41,218 nucleotides of DNA. Source: Micromonospora foliorum (GTDB lineage Bacteria; Actinomycetota; Actinomycetes; Mycobacteriales; Micromonosporaceae). Location: NCBI RefSeq assembly GCF_022229015.1, contig NZ_JAKKFF010000144.1, positions 1 through 41,218 of the forward strand, given 5' to 3'. Below are positions 33,260 through 41,162 of this stretch, piece after piece. The stretch's first letter is position 1. Every line of letters starts with the position of its first letter. A program made the translations under genes and the position numbers. The notes beneath the pieces were generated by a model. It had not been told where the DNA came from. It did no database searches and saw only the letters and a program-made list of their open reading frames with translations.

Positions 33260-35050
33260 TCAGCGGTGCGAGTGGTCGCGGAAGCCGCGGCGGGTCTTGC
33301 GGCCCAGGTAGCCGGCGGTGACCAGGTGCTCCAGCAGCGGCGCGGGCGCGAAGCCCGGCTCGCGCAGTTCCAGGTACAGCTCGCGCTGGATGGCCAGCGA
33401 GACGTCCAACCCGACGACGTCGAGCAGCTCGAACGGGCCCATCGGGTAGCCGCAGCCCAGCTTCATGGCGTGGTCGATGTCGTCGGCCGTCGAGTAGCTG
33501 GCCTCCAGCATCTTCACCGCGTCGTTCAGGTACGGGAAGAGCAGCGCGTTGACGATGAAGCCGGACCGGTCGCCGCAGACCACACCGGTCTTGCCGAGCG
33601 CGGCGCAGACGGCGCGGGCCGTGGCGGTGGCCTCCGGGGAGGTGCGGATGGTGCGGACGACCTCGACCAGCGGCATGACCGGCGCCGGGTTGAAGAAGTG
33701 CAGCCCCACCACGTCGGCCGGCCGCTGGGTGGCCATCGCCACGTCGATCACCGGCAGCGACGAGGTGGTGGTGGCCAGCACCACGCCCGGCTTGCAGATC
33801 TCGTCGAGGCTCGCGAAGAGGGCCTTCTTGACGCTCAACTCCTCGACGACCGCCTCGACCACCAGGTCGACGTCGGCGAGGTGGTCCAGCGTGGCGGACC
33901 AGCTGATCCGGCCCAGGGCGGCGTCCCGGTCGGCCTCGGCGAGCTTGCCCCGGACCACGCCCTTGTTCAGCGAGGTCTTCACCGCCTCGCAGACCTTCGC
34001 GGACTTCTCCATGCCGCGGGTCACCGAGACGACCTCGTAGCCGGCCTTCGCGAAGACCTCGATGATCCCGGTGGCCATCGTCCCGGAGCCGACCACGCCG
34101 ACCTTGGTGATGGCGCGCGCGCCGTCGGCGGCCGCGGCGTCCGTGGCCAGCGGCGTCGCCTGATCCGGTACGACCACCGGAGAGCCGGGCCGCTCGTAGG
34201 TGTAGAAGCCCCGGCCCGACTTCCGGCCGAGCAGCCCCGCCGTCACCATCTGCTTGAGCAGTGGCACCGGGGCGTGCCGGCGGTCCCGCCCGCCGCGCCG
34301 GTACATGGTGTCCAGGATCTCGTACGCGGTGTCCAGGCCGATCAGGTCCATCAACGCCAGTGGGCCCATCGGCAGGCCGCAGCCGAGCTTCATGGCGGCG
34401 TCGATGTCCTCCCGGGTCGCGTAGTGCGCCTCGAACATGCCGACCGCGTGGTTGAGGTAGCCGAAGAGCAGCGCGTTGGCGATGAAGCCGGCCCGGTCGT
34501 TGATGGTGACGTCGACCTTGCCCAGCCGGGCGCAGAGCGCCTCGACGTCGGCGACCACCTCGGGTGCGGTGACGACCGTGCGGACCACCTCGACCAGCTT
34601 CATCACCGGGGCCGGGTTGAAGAAGTGGATGCCGATCACCTGGTTGGGTCGGCTGGTGGCCACCGAGATCTCGGTGACGCTCAACGAGGAGGTGTTGGTG
34701 GCGAGGATCGTCTCCGGTCGGCAGACCCGGTCCAGCTCCGCGAAGATCCGCTGCTTGAGGTCCAGGTGCTCGGGCACCGCTTCGATGACCAGGTCGACGG
34801 AGTGCAGCGCGTCCAGCCCGACCGCGAAGTGCACCCGCTCGTGCAGGGCGTCGCGGTCCGCCTCGGCGAGCTTGCCCTTGGCGACCGCCCGGTCGGTGGA
34901 ACTCTTCAGGGTGGCCCGGCCGCGCTCCAGCGCCGGCGCGGAGATCTCCACGGCCACCACGTCGATGCCGTTGCGGGCGAAGACCTCGACGATGCCGGCA
35001 CCCATGGTGCCCAGCCCCACCACACCAACGGTGCTGAACTCGCGCGCCAC
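33260..35050 (-). CDS. Duplicated 3-hydroxyacyl-CoA (3-hydroxybutyryl-CoA) dehydrogenase
   Basis: This 596-residue protein contains two complete dehydrogenase units. Unit 1 (about 1-285) has the Rossmann start VGVVGLGTMGAGI and FFNPAPVMKLVEVV; unit 2 (about 315-596) has VGVVGSGTMATGI and FFNPAPVMPLVEVV. Each carries its own C-terminal domain (GCGLPMGPLALMDLIGLD, GCGYPMGPFELLDVVGLD). The reaction is NAD(P)-dependent oxidation of 3-hydroxyacyl-CoA, or reduction of acetoacetyl-CoA. Operator-like site D, 31 bp upstream of the GTG start, nearly matches the icmA site. This places the gene in the same regulon and suggests a C4 role between thiolase and crotonyl-CoA. A long antisense open frame here is a shadow. 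Confidence 0.92.
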   Translation of the reverse strand: MAREFSTVGVVGLGTMGAGIVEVFARNGIDVVAVEISAPALERGRATLKSSTDRAVAKGKLAEADRDALHERVHFAVGLDALHSVDLVIEAVPEHLDLKQRIFAELDRVCRPETILATNTSSLSVTEISVATSRPNQVIGIHFFNPAPVMKLVEVVRTVVTAPEVVADVEALCARLGKVDVTINDRAGFIANALLFGYLNHAVGMFEAHYATREDIDAAMKLGCGLPMGPLALMDLIGLDTAYEILDTMYRRGGRDRRHAPVPLLKQMVTAGLLGRKSGRGFYTYERPGSPVVVPDQATPLATDAAAADGARAITKVGVVGSGTMATGIIEVFAKAGYEVVSVTRGMEKSAKVCEAVKTSLNKGVVRGKLAEADRDAALGRISWSATLDHLADVDLVVEAVVEELSVKKALFASLDEICKPGVVLATTTSSLPVIDVAMATQRPADVVGLHFFNPAPVMPLVEVVRTIRTSPEATATARAVCAALGKTGVVCGDRSGFIVNALLFPYLNDAVKMLEASYSTADDIDHAMKLGCGYPMGPFELLDVVGLDVSLAIQRELYLELREPGFAPAPLLEHLVTAGYLGRKTRRGFRDHSHR

Positions 35051-35081
35051 GACCGGCCTCCCCAGAGACTCCGCACGACCA

Positions 35082-35097
35082 CTGAACGGCCGCTAAG
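35082..35097. promoter_or_regulatory. Operator-like 16-bp palindrome, site D (3-hydroxyacyl-CoA dehydrogenase)
   Basis: CTGAACGGCCGCTAAG lies 31 bp upstream of the GTG start and differs from site A at only two central positions. It lies about 17 kb from site A, yet is in the same position relative to a functionally related gene. Confidence 0.6.
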
Positions 35098-35176
35098 GTT
35101 ATGCGCGCGAGTCTGCCACGTGACGGTGGGTTGTCGAGACGCCGTGGCATATTTCACCCACGGCGCAGCAGGGCCG

Positions 35177-36247
35177 CTATGCCGCCGACACGCTGGTCAG
35201 GGCCAACAACTCCGCGACGAACTCCGCCGGGCGCTCCAGGTGCGGGCTGTGACCGCAGCCGGGCAGCACCACCTCGTGGTACGCGCCGCCGGCCGCCGCG
35301 TACCGGTCGAGCACCGCCCGGGTCTGGCCGACCATCGGCTGTGGTGGGCAGGCGTCCGCGCCGGGCCAGCCGGGCACGAGATCCAGCGAACCCAGGTACG
35401 CCAGGTCGAACAGCGAGGTGTCCGAGACGATGACGTCGACGTCCCCGCGTACCCAGGTGACCGGCGGCTTGTCGGCGACGGCCACCAGCTCGTCGGCGAG
35501 CCGGAACCAGGTCGGCGCGAGCGCGTTGAGCACCCCGCGCTCCCCCGGCGCGGTGCCCGGCCAGTTCTCCGAGGGCACCGCCGTGCCCGGGTAGTTGTCG
35601 TCCCCGGTGGCGGTGGAGAGCACGGTGTCCAGCAGCAGGTCCTCGTCCGCGCCCAGCGAGGCGGGATCGGCCACATAGGTGGCTCGCAGCACGGCGCGCG
35701 GGCTGGTCGGCGCGTCCGCGCTCCGGTCGCCGGCCGCGAGTCGGGCGACGAAGCCCGGGTTCGCCGTGCCGGCGCCGGTGCCGGCGAAGTCGGGGGTGGT
35801 CGGCGTGCCGGTCAGGTCGCGGGTGCCACCGAAGCCGTACGGGGAGACCGGCGCGGCGAGCAGCAACGCACCCACCCGGTGGGGATGGTCGACAAGCAGG
35901 CGCATCGCCACTCCGCCGCCGAGGGAGTGCCCGACCACCACCGGGCGCGCGTCGGCGTCGAAGAGCGTCGGGTCGTCGAGGAGGGCGGCCACGTCGTCGG
36001 CGAAGTCCCGCAGGCCCCGGGTGGCGTCCACCGGGGCGGTCGCGGAGTCGCCGTACCCCCGCAGGTCGGGGGCGATCACCCGCAGCGTCGGTGGCAGCCG
36101 TCGGACCAGTGGCTCCCAGAACAGCGCGGACGAGCAGTTGCCGTGGATCAGCAGCACCGGCGTGCCGTCCGGCGGGCCGGCGACCCGTACCGCCTGGGTG
36201 ATGCCGTTCGCCGTCACGATCCGCTGCTCGGTCTCCATCCGCGGCAT
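35177..36247 (-). CDS. Alpha/beta hydrolase (esterase/haloperoxidase type)
   Basis: This 356-residue hydrolase has LIHGNCSS (oxyanion loop), the nucleophile Ser108 in GHSLGG, and a catalytic His at about 333 in GCGHSPHLERP. The acid is probably in the VRGDVDVIVSD strand. It is longer than the typical 280-300 because of an inserted lid region (about 130-235). The start could be ATG 36247 or ATG 36238; neither has a strong ribosome site. The substrate is unknown. Its 3' end lies about 80 bases from site D of the neighbouring dehydrogenase gene. Confidence 0.88.
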   Translation of the reverse strand: MPRMETEQRIVTANGITQAVRVAGPPDGTPVLLIHGNCSSALFWEPLVRRLPPTLRVIAPDLRGYGDSATAPVDATRGLRDFADDVAALLDDPTLFDADARPVVVGHSLGGGVAMRLLVDHPHRVGALLLAAPVSPYGFGGTRDLTGTPTTPDFAGTGAGTANPGFVARLAAGDRSADAPTSPRAVLRATYVADPASLGADEDLLLDTVLSTATGDDNYPGTAVPSENWPGTAPGERGVLNALAPTWFRLADELVAVADKPPVTWVRGDVDVIVSDTSLFDLAYLGSLDLVPGWPGADACPPQPMVGQTRAVLDRYAAAGGAYHEVVLPGCGHSPHLERPAEFVAELLALTSVSAA

Positions 36248-36327
36248 GGTGCCACGCGTGTCCCCGCCGGTCCAGGTGTCGGACCGCCATCCGGTGGTGC
36301 CGCCCGGTGTGGCCGACCGCCAGGCGG

Positions 36328-36744
36328 TCAGCGACGCGTGCCCGGTGGCGCGGCCAACGGCAGCGGCAGCGTCGGTCGGACGTCGCGCCGGGACGGCCCG
36401 AAGCTGAGCCCCACCGGATCGGTGAGCGCCAAGCCGGGGTCGAAGAGGCGCAGCTCGGTACGGCCCAGCCGGATCACGTCACCGTCGGAGAGTCGTTCCA
36501 CCTCGGCGATCCGCCGGTCGTTGAGCCAGGTGCCGTTGGTGGAGCCCAGGTCCCGCAGGGAGGGGCCCTCCGGTGCCAGCCACACCTCGGCGTGGCGACG
36601 GCTCAGGTGCGGGTCGTTGATGACCACCTGACCGGTCGGCGCACGGCCGATCACCTGTGGTTCGGTTCGCATGCGAAAGCTCGCTCCGCGCATCGGTCCA
36701 CCCGCGACCGTCAACAGCGGCATCAGTTCTGGATGTTCCTCCAT
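36328..36744 (-). CDS. FHA-domain protein
   Basis: This 138-residue protein is essentially one forkhead-associated domain (about 20-100). It has the phosphothreonine-binding signature: IGRAPTGQ, LSRRHAEVW and LRDLGSTNGTWLN. FHA proteins read phosphothreonine made by Ser/Thr kinases (PknB type). A short N-terminus and a Pro-rich tail flank the domain; no effector domain is present, so it would act as an adaptor. No kinase is encoded in the window. Confidence 0.92.
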   Translation of the reverse strand: MEEHPELMPLLTVAGGPMRGASFRMRTEPQVIGRAPTGQVVINDPHLSRRHAEVWLAPEGPSLRDLGSTNGTWLNDRRIAEVERLSDGDVIRLGRTELRLFDPGLALTDPVGLSFGPSRRDVRPTLPLPLAAPPGTRR

Positions 36745-37001
36745 GGACAGTCAGCCCTCCACCCCACACCGTTACTCCGCGCGTCAGCCTGCCATCAGAC
36801 GGTAGTCGTCAGTACCGACCGGCCGGTCAGCCTCTCGTCACCTCCCGGCCACCTGCCGTTCGACGATTCGGGCGGGCCGCATCCGTCACCAACGCCCTGA
36901 CCTGCACAGATCAACGACCGGTCGGGTCGGTGCGACGCCGGTCCCCCCGCCCCGAATCGGGGACCCTACCGGTGAGTAATCCTCGGGTCTAGACTTCCGC
37001 C

Positions 37002-38498
37002 ATGACGGCAGTGCATATCCCGGGCGTTCCGGTCATCGACGCGGGCCAGTTGGTTTCCACCAGCCCGGCGACCGGCGCTGAGGCCGGTCGCCTCCCGGTC
37101 GCCACCGACGCCGACGTGCGGCAGGCCGTCGCCCGCGCCCGCGCCGCCGGCGAGTGGTGGGCCGGTCTCGGCTTCACCGGCCGCCGCCAGCGGATGCTGC
37201 GCTGGCGTGCCCTGCTCGCCAAGCGGATCGAGCAGTTGGCCGAACTGGTGCACGTCGAGGGCGGCAAGCCGGTCGCCGACGCCATCGTCGAGATCGTCAC
37301 CGCGATCGAGCACATCGACTGGGCCGCCCGCAACGCCGGCCGCGTGCTCGGTCCACGCCGGGTGCGCTCCCGGCTCATCCTCGCCGAGTTCTCCGCGCAC
37401 CTCGAATACCAGCCGTACGGAGTGGTCGGCGTGATCGGGCCGTGGAACTACCCGGTCTTCACGCCGATCGGCTCCGCCGCGTACGCCCTCGCCGCCGGAA
37501 ACGCCGTGGTGCTCAAGCCGAGCGAATACACGCCCGCCGTCGGCCAGTGGCTGGTGGACAGCTTCGCCGAGGTGGTGCCCGAGCAGCCGGTGTTCACCGC
37601 CGTGCACGGGCTGGGCGACGTGGGCGCGGCGCTGTGCCGCTCCGGCGTCGACAAGCTGGCCTTCACCGGCTCCACCGTCACCGCCCGGAAGGTGATGGCC
37701 GCCTGCGCCGAGACGTTGACCCCGGTGCTCATCGAGGGCGGCGGCAAGGACGCCATGATCGTCGACAGCGACGCCAACCTGGACGCGGCCGCCGAGGCGT
37801 GCGTCTGGGGCGGCATGACCAACGCGGGCCAGACCTGCATCGGCATCGAGCGGGTGTACGCCGTCGACGCCGTCTTCGACGCCTTCGTCGACAAGGTGGT
37901 GGCCCGCGCCGGCCGGTTGACGGTCGGGCCGGAGGGCACCGACATCGGCCCGATCACCATGCCCCAGCAGATCGACGTGATCCGCCGGCACATCGACGCC
38001 GCGATCACCTCCGGCGGGCGCGCCGTGCTCGGCGGCCCGAGCGCCGTGCAGCCGCCGTACGTTCACCCCACCGTGCTGGTGGACGTCCCGGAGGAGTCCG
38101 CCGCGGTCCGCGAGGAGACGTTCGGCCCCACGCTGACCATCAGCCGGGTCCGCGACGCCGACGAGGCCGTCAGCCGCGCCAACGCCCTGTCGTACGGCCT
38201 CGGGGGTTCGGTCTTCGGCCGGCGGCACGCGGTGGCCATCGCCCGGCGGCTGCGTTCCGGGATGGCCTCGATCAACTCCACGCTGACCTTCGCCGGCATG
38301 TCCACCCTGCCGTTCGGTGGTGTCGGCGACTCCGGCTTCGGTCGGATCCACGGGGAGGACGGCCTGCGTGAGTTCGGCCGGTCCAAGGCGATCACCCGAC
38401 GTCGCGCCCGGTCGCTGCTGCCGTCGATGACCTTCGACCGCACCCCCACCGACGTGGCAAGGCTCGTCAAGGCGATCAAGGCGATGTACGGAAGGTGA
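37002..38498 (+). CDS. Aldehyde dehydrogenase family protein
   Basis: This 498-residue NAD(P)-dependent aldehyde dehydrogenase has GPWNYP and KPSEYTP (cofactor and substrate region), FTGST, catalytic Glu at about 245 in LIEGGGKDAMIV, and nucleophile Cys at about 279 in NAGQTCIGIERV. The usual ELGGKxP reads IEGGGKDAM, a feature of a subgroup. The C-terminal FGGVGDSGFGR and a basic tail (RSKAITRRRARSL) resemble long-chain or semialdehyde types, so the substrate is not assigned. The upstream gap (36745-37001) shows no gene. Confidence 0.92.
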   Translation: MTAVHIPGVPVIDAGQLVSTSPATGAEAGRLPVATDADVRQAVARARAAGEWWAGLGFTGRRQRMLRWRALLAKRIEQLAELVHVEGGKPVADAIVEIVTAIEHIDWAARNAGRVLGPRRVRSRLILAEFSAHLEYQPYGVVGVIGPWNYPVFTPIGSAAYALAAGNAVVLKPSEYTPAVGQWLVDSFAEVVPEQPVFTAVHGLGDVGAALCRSGVDKLAFTGSTVTARKVMAACAETLTPVLIEGGGKDAMIVDSDANLDAAAEACVWGGMTNAGQTCIGIERVYAVDAVFDAFVDKVVARAGRLTVGPEGTDIGPITMPQQIDVIRRHIDAAITSGGRAVLGGPSAVQPPYVHPTVLVDVPEESAAVREETFGPTLTISRVRDADEAVSRANALSYGLGGSVFGRRHAVAIARRLRSGMASINSTLTFAGMSTLPFGGVGDSGFGRIHGEDGLREFGRSKAITRRRARSLLPSMTFDRTPTDVARLVKAIKAMYGR

Positions 38499-38578
38499 GT
38501 GTCGGATAACCGATCATCAAGAAAGATCGGCGTATCCACATGTTTATACGCAGTCATCACGGCGGTACATTGCGTTAA

Positions 38579-39235
38579 ATGGGCCCCAATCGATTGCGCT
38601 ACCGCCTTGTCGACAGTGAGCAGTCGTGGGCCGCCCGGCGGCGTCGGCACCGCTCGGACTGGCTGGCGCGCACCTTCCCCGACATCGGCGACATGCACGT
38701 GGTCGACCTCGGGGGTCGACTCGGCACCTGGCACCGCGCCACCGTCCGGCCGGCCCGGGTGACCGTCGTCAACCTGGAGCAGCCGCCCGCCGTCGTCCCG
38801 GAATGGGCCCACGTCGAGCAGGCCGACGCCTGCGACCTGCCCTCGCGCCTCACCAAGGGCAGTTACGACCTGGTCTTCTCCAACTCGGTGCTGGAGCATG
38901 TGGGCGGGCACGAACGCCGGATCCGCTTCGCTGCCGCCACCCGCTCACTGGCCGACCGGCACTGGGTGCAGACGCCCTACCGCTACTTCCCCATCGAGCC
39001 ACACTGGATCGCCCCGGGAATGCAGTTCCTGCCGGTACGACTGCGCACCGCGCTCGCCCGACGCTGGCCGTTGGGGCACAAGCCGACCCGCAGCCACGAC
39101 GCCGCCATCCACCAGGTGCTCTGGACCGAGTTGTTGGACCGCTCGCAGATGCGGCACTACTTCCCCGACTCGACCATGCTGGTGGAGCGGGTGTTCGGCC
39201 TGCCGAAGTCACTGATCGCGGTGCGCACCGGGTAG
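38579..39235 (+). CDS. SAM-dependent methyltransferase, probably leaderless
   Basis: This 218-residue class I methyltransferase has motif I VVDLGGRLGTW (41-51), a probable acidic strand-2 end in NLEQPP, and motif IV VFSNSVLEHVG. The last matches the methyltransferase-11/23 pattern. No ribosome site precedes the ATG. The upstream 80 bases are markedly AT-rich for this genome and contain TACATT (38566-38571) ending 7 nt before the ATG, a spacing expected for a leaderless promoter. The neighbour upstream is the aldehyde dehydrogenase gene. The substrate is unknown. Confidence 0.8.
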   Translation: MGPNRLRYRLVDSEQSWAARRRRHRSDWLARTFPDIGDMHVVDLGGRLGTWHRATVRPARVTVVNLEQPPAVVPEWAHVEQADACDLPSRLTKGSYDLVFSNSVLEHVGGHERRIRFAAATRSLADRHWVQTPYRYFPIEPHWIAPGMQFLPVRLRTALARRWPLGHKPTRSHDAAIHQVLWTELLDRSQMRHYFPDSTMLVERVFGLPKSLIAVRTG

Positions 39236-39243
39236 TGCGCAGG

Positions 39244-39903
39244 TCAGAAGAGGGTCAGCTCGTCCTTCACGATGCCGCGCAACTTGTCGTAGTCCACCAC
39301 CACACACCGGATGCCCCGGTCGGTGGCGAGCACCCGGGCCTGCGGCTTGATCTCCTGGGCGGCGAAGACCCCGACGACCGGGCTGAGCAGCGGGTCACGG
39401 TTCATCAGCTCGAGATAGCGGGTCAACTGCTCCACGCCGTCGATGTCGCCACGCCGCTTGACCTCGACGGCGACGGAGCCCGAGTTGGCGTCCCGGCACA
39501 GCAGGTCGACCGGGCCGATCGCCGTCATGTACTCGCGGCGGACCAGCGTGAACCCCTCACCCAGGGCACCCGGGTTGGCGGCCAGCAACTCCTGTAGGTG
39601 CGCCTCCACCCCGTCCTTGCGCAGGCCCGGATCCACACCCAACTCGTACGAGGTGTCCTGGAAGATCTCCTCCAGGGTGATCCGCAGCTCCTCGCCAGCC
39701 TTGTTGACGACCCGCCACACACCGGGGGCCTCCTCCAGCCGACACGGCGGGCTCATCCAGTTCAACGGCTTGTACGCCCGGTCGTCGGCATGAATGGACA
39801 CCGACCCGTCCGCCTTCACCATCAGCAACCGGGTGGCCGGCGGCAGGTGAGCCGAGAGCCGTCCGACGTAGTCCACCGAGCACTTCGCAATGACCAACCG
39901 CAC
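39244..39903 (-). CDS. nucS: Mismatch-specific endonuclease NucS
   Basis: This 219-residue protein is the EndoMS/NucS nuclease that carries out non-canonical mismatch repair in most actinobacteria, which lack MutS/MutL. The N-terminal half starts [20 protein letters not shown]. The C-terminal PD-(D/E)xK nuclease has GPVDLLCRD and [21 protein letters not shown]. The extreme C-terminus DELTLF resembles the beta-clamp-binding pentapeptide, known to matter for NucS. The GTG 39903 is chosen by family start; TACCCT ending 6 nt upstream would fit a leaderless promoter. Confidence 0.96.
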   Translation of the reverse strand: MRLVIAKCSVDYVGRLSAHLPPATRLLMVKADGSVSIHADDRAYKPLNWMSPPCRLEEAPGVWRVVNKAGEELRITLEEIFQDTSYELGVDPGLRKDGVEAHLQELLAANPGALGEGFTLVRREYMTAIGPVDLLCRDANSGSVAVEVKRRGDIDGVEQLTRYLELMNRDPLLSPVVGVFAAQEIKPQARVLATDRGIRCVVVDYDKLRGIVKDELTLF

Positions 39904-39974
39904 CCGACGAGGGTAGCCGAGCACCCCCCGGTCGCCAGCGAGCGGCACTGGCGCGTCGATGCGATGCTGAACTC

Positions 39975-40592
39975 GTGTTCGAAGTCCTCACCGGCACCGG
40001 TCTCGCCGCCTCGGCGGGGCTGAACGCCTACATACCCCTGCTCATCCTCGGTCTGCTCGGCCGTTACACCGATCTGATCGACCTGCCCAGCGGCTGGACC
40101 TGGCTCGGCAACGGCTGGGTCATCGCCATCATGGCCGTCCTGCTCGCCGTGGAGATGGTGGCGGACAAGGTGCCCGTGGTCGACCACATCAACGACGTGG
40201 TGCAGACCGTGGTCCGGCCCACCGCCGGCGGCCTGGCCTTCGGCGCCGGCTCCTCGTCGGAGACGGTGACGGTCAGCGACCCGGGGAGCTTCTTCTCGTC
40301 CCACCAGTGGGTGCCGGTGGTCACCGGCGTACTGCTGGCGTTGGGCGTGCACCTGCTCAAGTCCGCGGCCCGCCCGGTGATCAACGCGACCACCGCCGGG
40401 TTCGGCGCACCGGTCGCCAGCACCGCCGAGGACGCCACCAGCGTGGTGGTCTCCCTGGTGGCGATCATCCTGCCGGTGCTGGTGCTCGTCTTCCTGGTCG
40501 GCCTGGTCTTCTTCACCTTCTGGTTCGTCCGCCGTCGTGCCGAACGACGCCGCGAACGAGAGGCCGCCCGCGCCGCCGGCTTCCGCGTCTGA
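39975..40592 (+). CDS. DUF4126 membrane protein
   Basis: This 205-residue protein has a GTG start. About four or five hydrophobic segments are visible ([78 protein letters not shown]). The conserved GLNAY start and the [20 protein letters not shown] motif identify DUF4126. A basic C-terminal tail ([11 protein letters not shown]) follows. Function is unknown. It is divergent from nucS with only 71 bases between, so promoters overlap. Confidence 0.88.
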   Translation: MFEVLTGTGLAASAGLNAYIPLLILGLLGRYTDLIDLPSGWTWLGNGWVIAIMAVLLAVEMVADKVPVVDHINDVVQTVVRPTAGGLAFGAGSSSETVTVSDPGSFFSSHQWVPVVTGVLLALGVHLLKSAARPVINATTAGFGAPVASTAEDATSVVVSLVAIILPVLVLVFLVGLVFFTFWFVRRRAERRREREAARAAGFRV

Positions 40593-40596
40593 CGCC

Positions 40597-40674
40597 TGAT
40601 CGACTCGGGTTCCTGGAAACCGGGCCATCCCCCCGCAGCGGGACACCCCGCGTTCCGGAAACCCGAGTCGATCA
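40597..40674. repeat. Inverted repeat after the DUF4126 gene
   Basis: TGATCGACTCGGGTTCC (40597-40613) pairs with GGAAACCCGAGTCGATCA (40657-40674) with one unpaired base; the 43-base loop holds further GC-rich pairing. It starts 4 bases after the stop, so it is a good terminator candidate. The tip sequence TGATCGA-TCGG recurs in the hairpin at 13236-13312. Confidence 0.8.
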
Positions 40675-40764
40675 CGCTGGGCGGCCGATCGGCGGCCGGC
40701 CATACCGGGGTTCCCCGGGCCGACAAAAGCCTAGGATCGGGGCAAGAGCCTAGAGGAGGTCGGC

Positions 40765-41061
40765 ATGACCGCAGCGTTGGAGATGCCCCGAGTCCAGGAA
40801 TGTGTGGTCGCCGCGTGCGCGTACAACCGGTCGGGTGACTGCCACGCCTTCGCGATCACCATCGGCAGCATGGATCACGCCCACTGCCACACCTTCGTCG
40901 AGTCGCCCGTGCGGGGCGGCGCGGAGAGCCTGATCGCTCAGGTGGGCGCCTGCCAGCGCGCCGACTGCCGGCACAACGAGCAGTTGGAGTGCCACGCCGC
41001 GTCCATCCGGGTCGGCCCGGACAACGACATGGCCGACTGCATGACCTACGCCGGCCGCTGA
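40765..41061 (+). CDS. DUF1540 domain protein (Cys-rich)
   Basis: This 98-residue protein has ATG 40765 with GAGGAGGT 6 nt upstream, the clearest ribosome site in this end of the window. It contains two related Cys/His modules: CVVAACAYNRSGDCHA with C-HTF, and CQRADCRHNEQLECHA with DCMTY. These are DUF1540 units, probable metal-binding motifs. Function is unknown. The last two codons and the stop lie in the first copy of the downstream 32-bp tandem repeat. Confidence 0.88.
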   Translation: MTAALEMPRVQECVVAACAYNRSGDCHAFAITIGSMDHAHCHTFVESPVRGGAESLIAQVGACQRADCRHNEQLECHAASIRVGPDNDMADCMTYAGR

Positions 41062-41146
41062 CCCACGCCGGCCGACGACCTGCCGGCCGCTGACCCACGA
41101 CGGCCGACGACCTGCCGGCCGCTGACCCACGACGGCGGCCGACCTG
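41051..41146. repeat. Three tandem 32-bp repeats
   Basis: Copies at 41051-41082, 41083-41114 and 41115-41146 start CCGGCCGCTGACCCACG. Copies 1 and 2 differ by one base; copy 3 differs near its end. The TGA in copy 1 is the stop of the DUF1540 gene. The repeats lie between convergent genes. Confidence 0.85.
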
Positions 41147-41162
41147 CCGGGACAGCGTTCGA

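Noticed and set aside
33266..36631. 1121-residue plus-strand open frame
   Set aside because: It runs antisense across two well-supported genes (hydroxyacyl-CoA dehydrogenase and a hydrolase) and the operator between them, with shadow composition.
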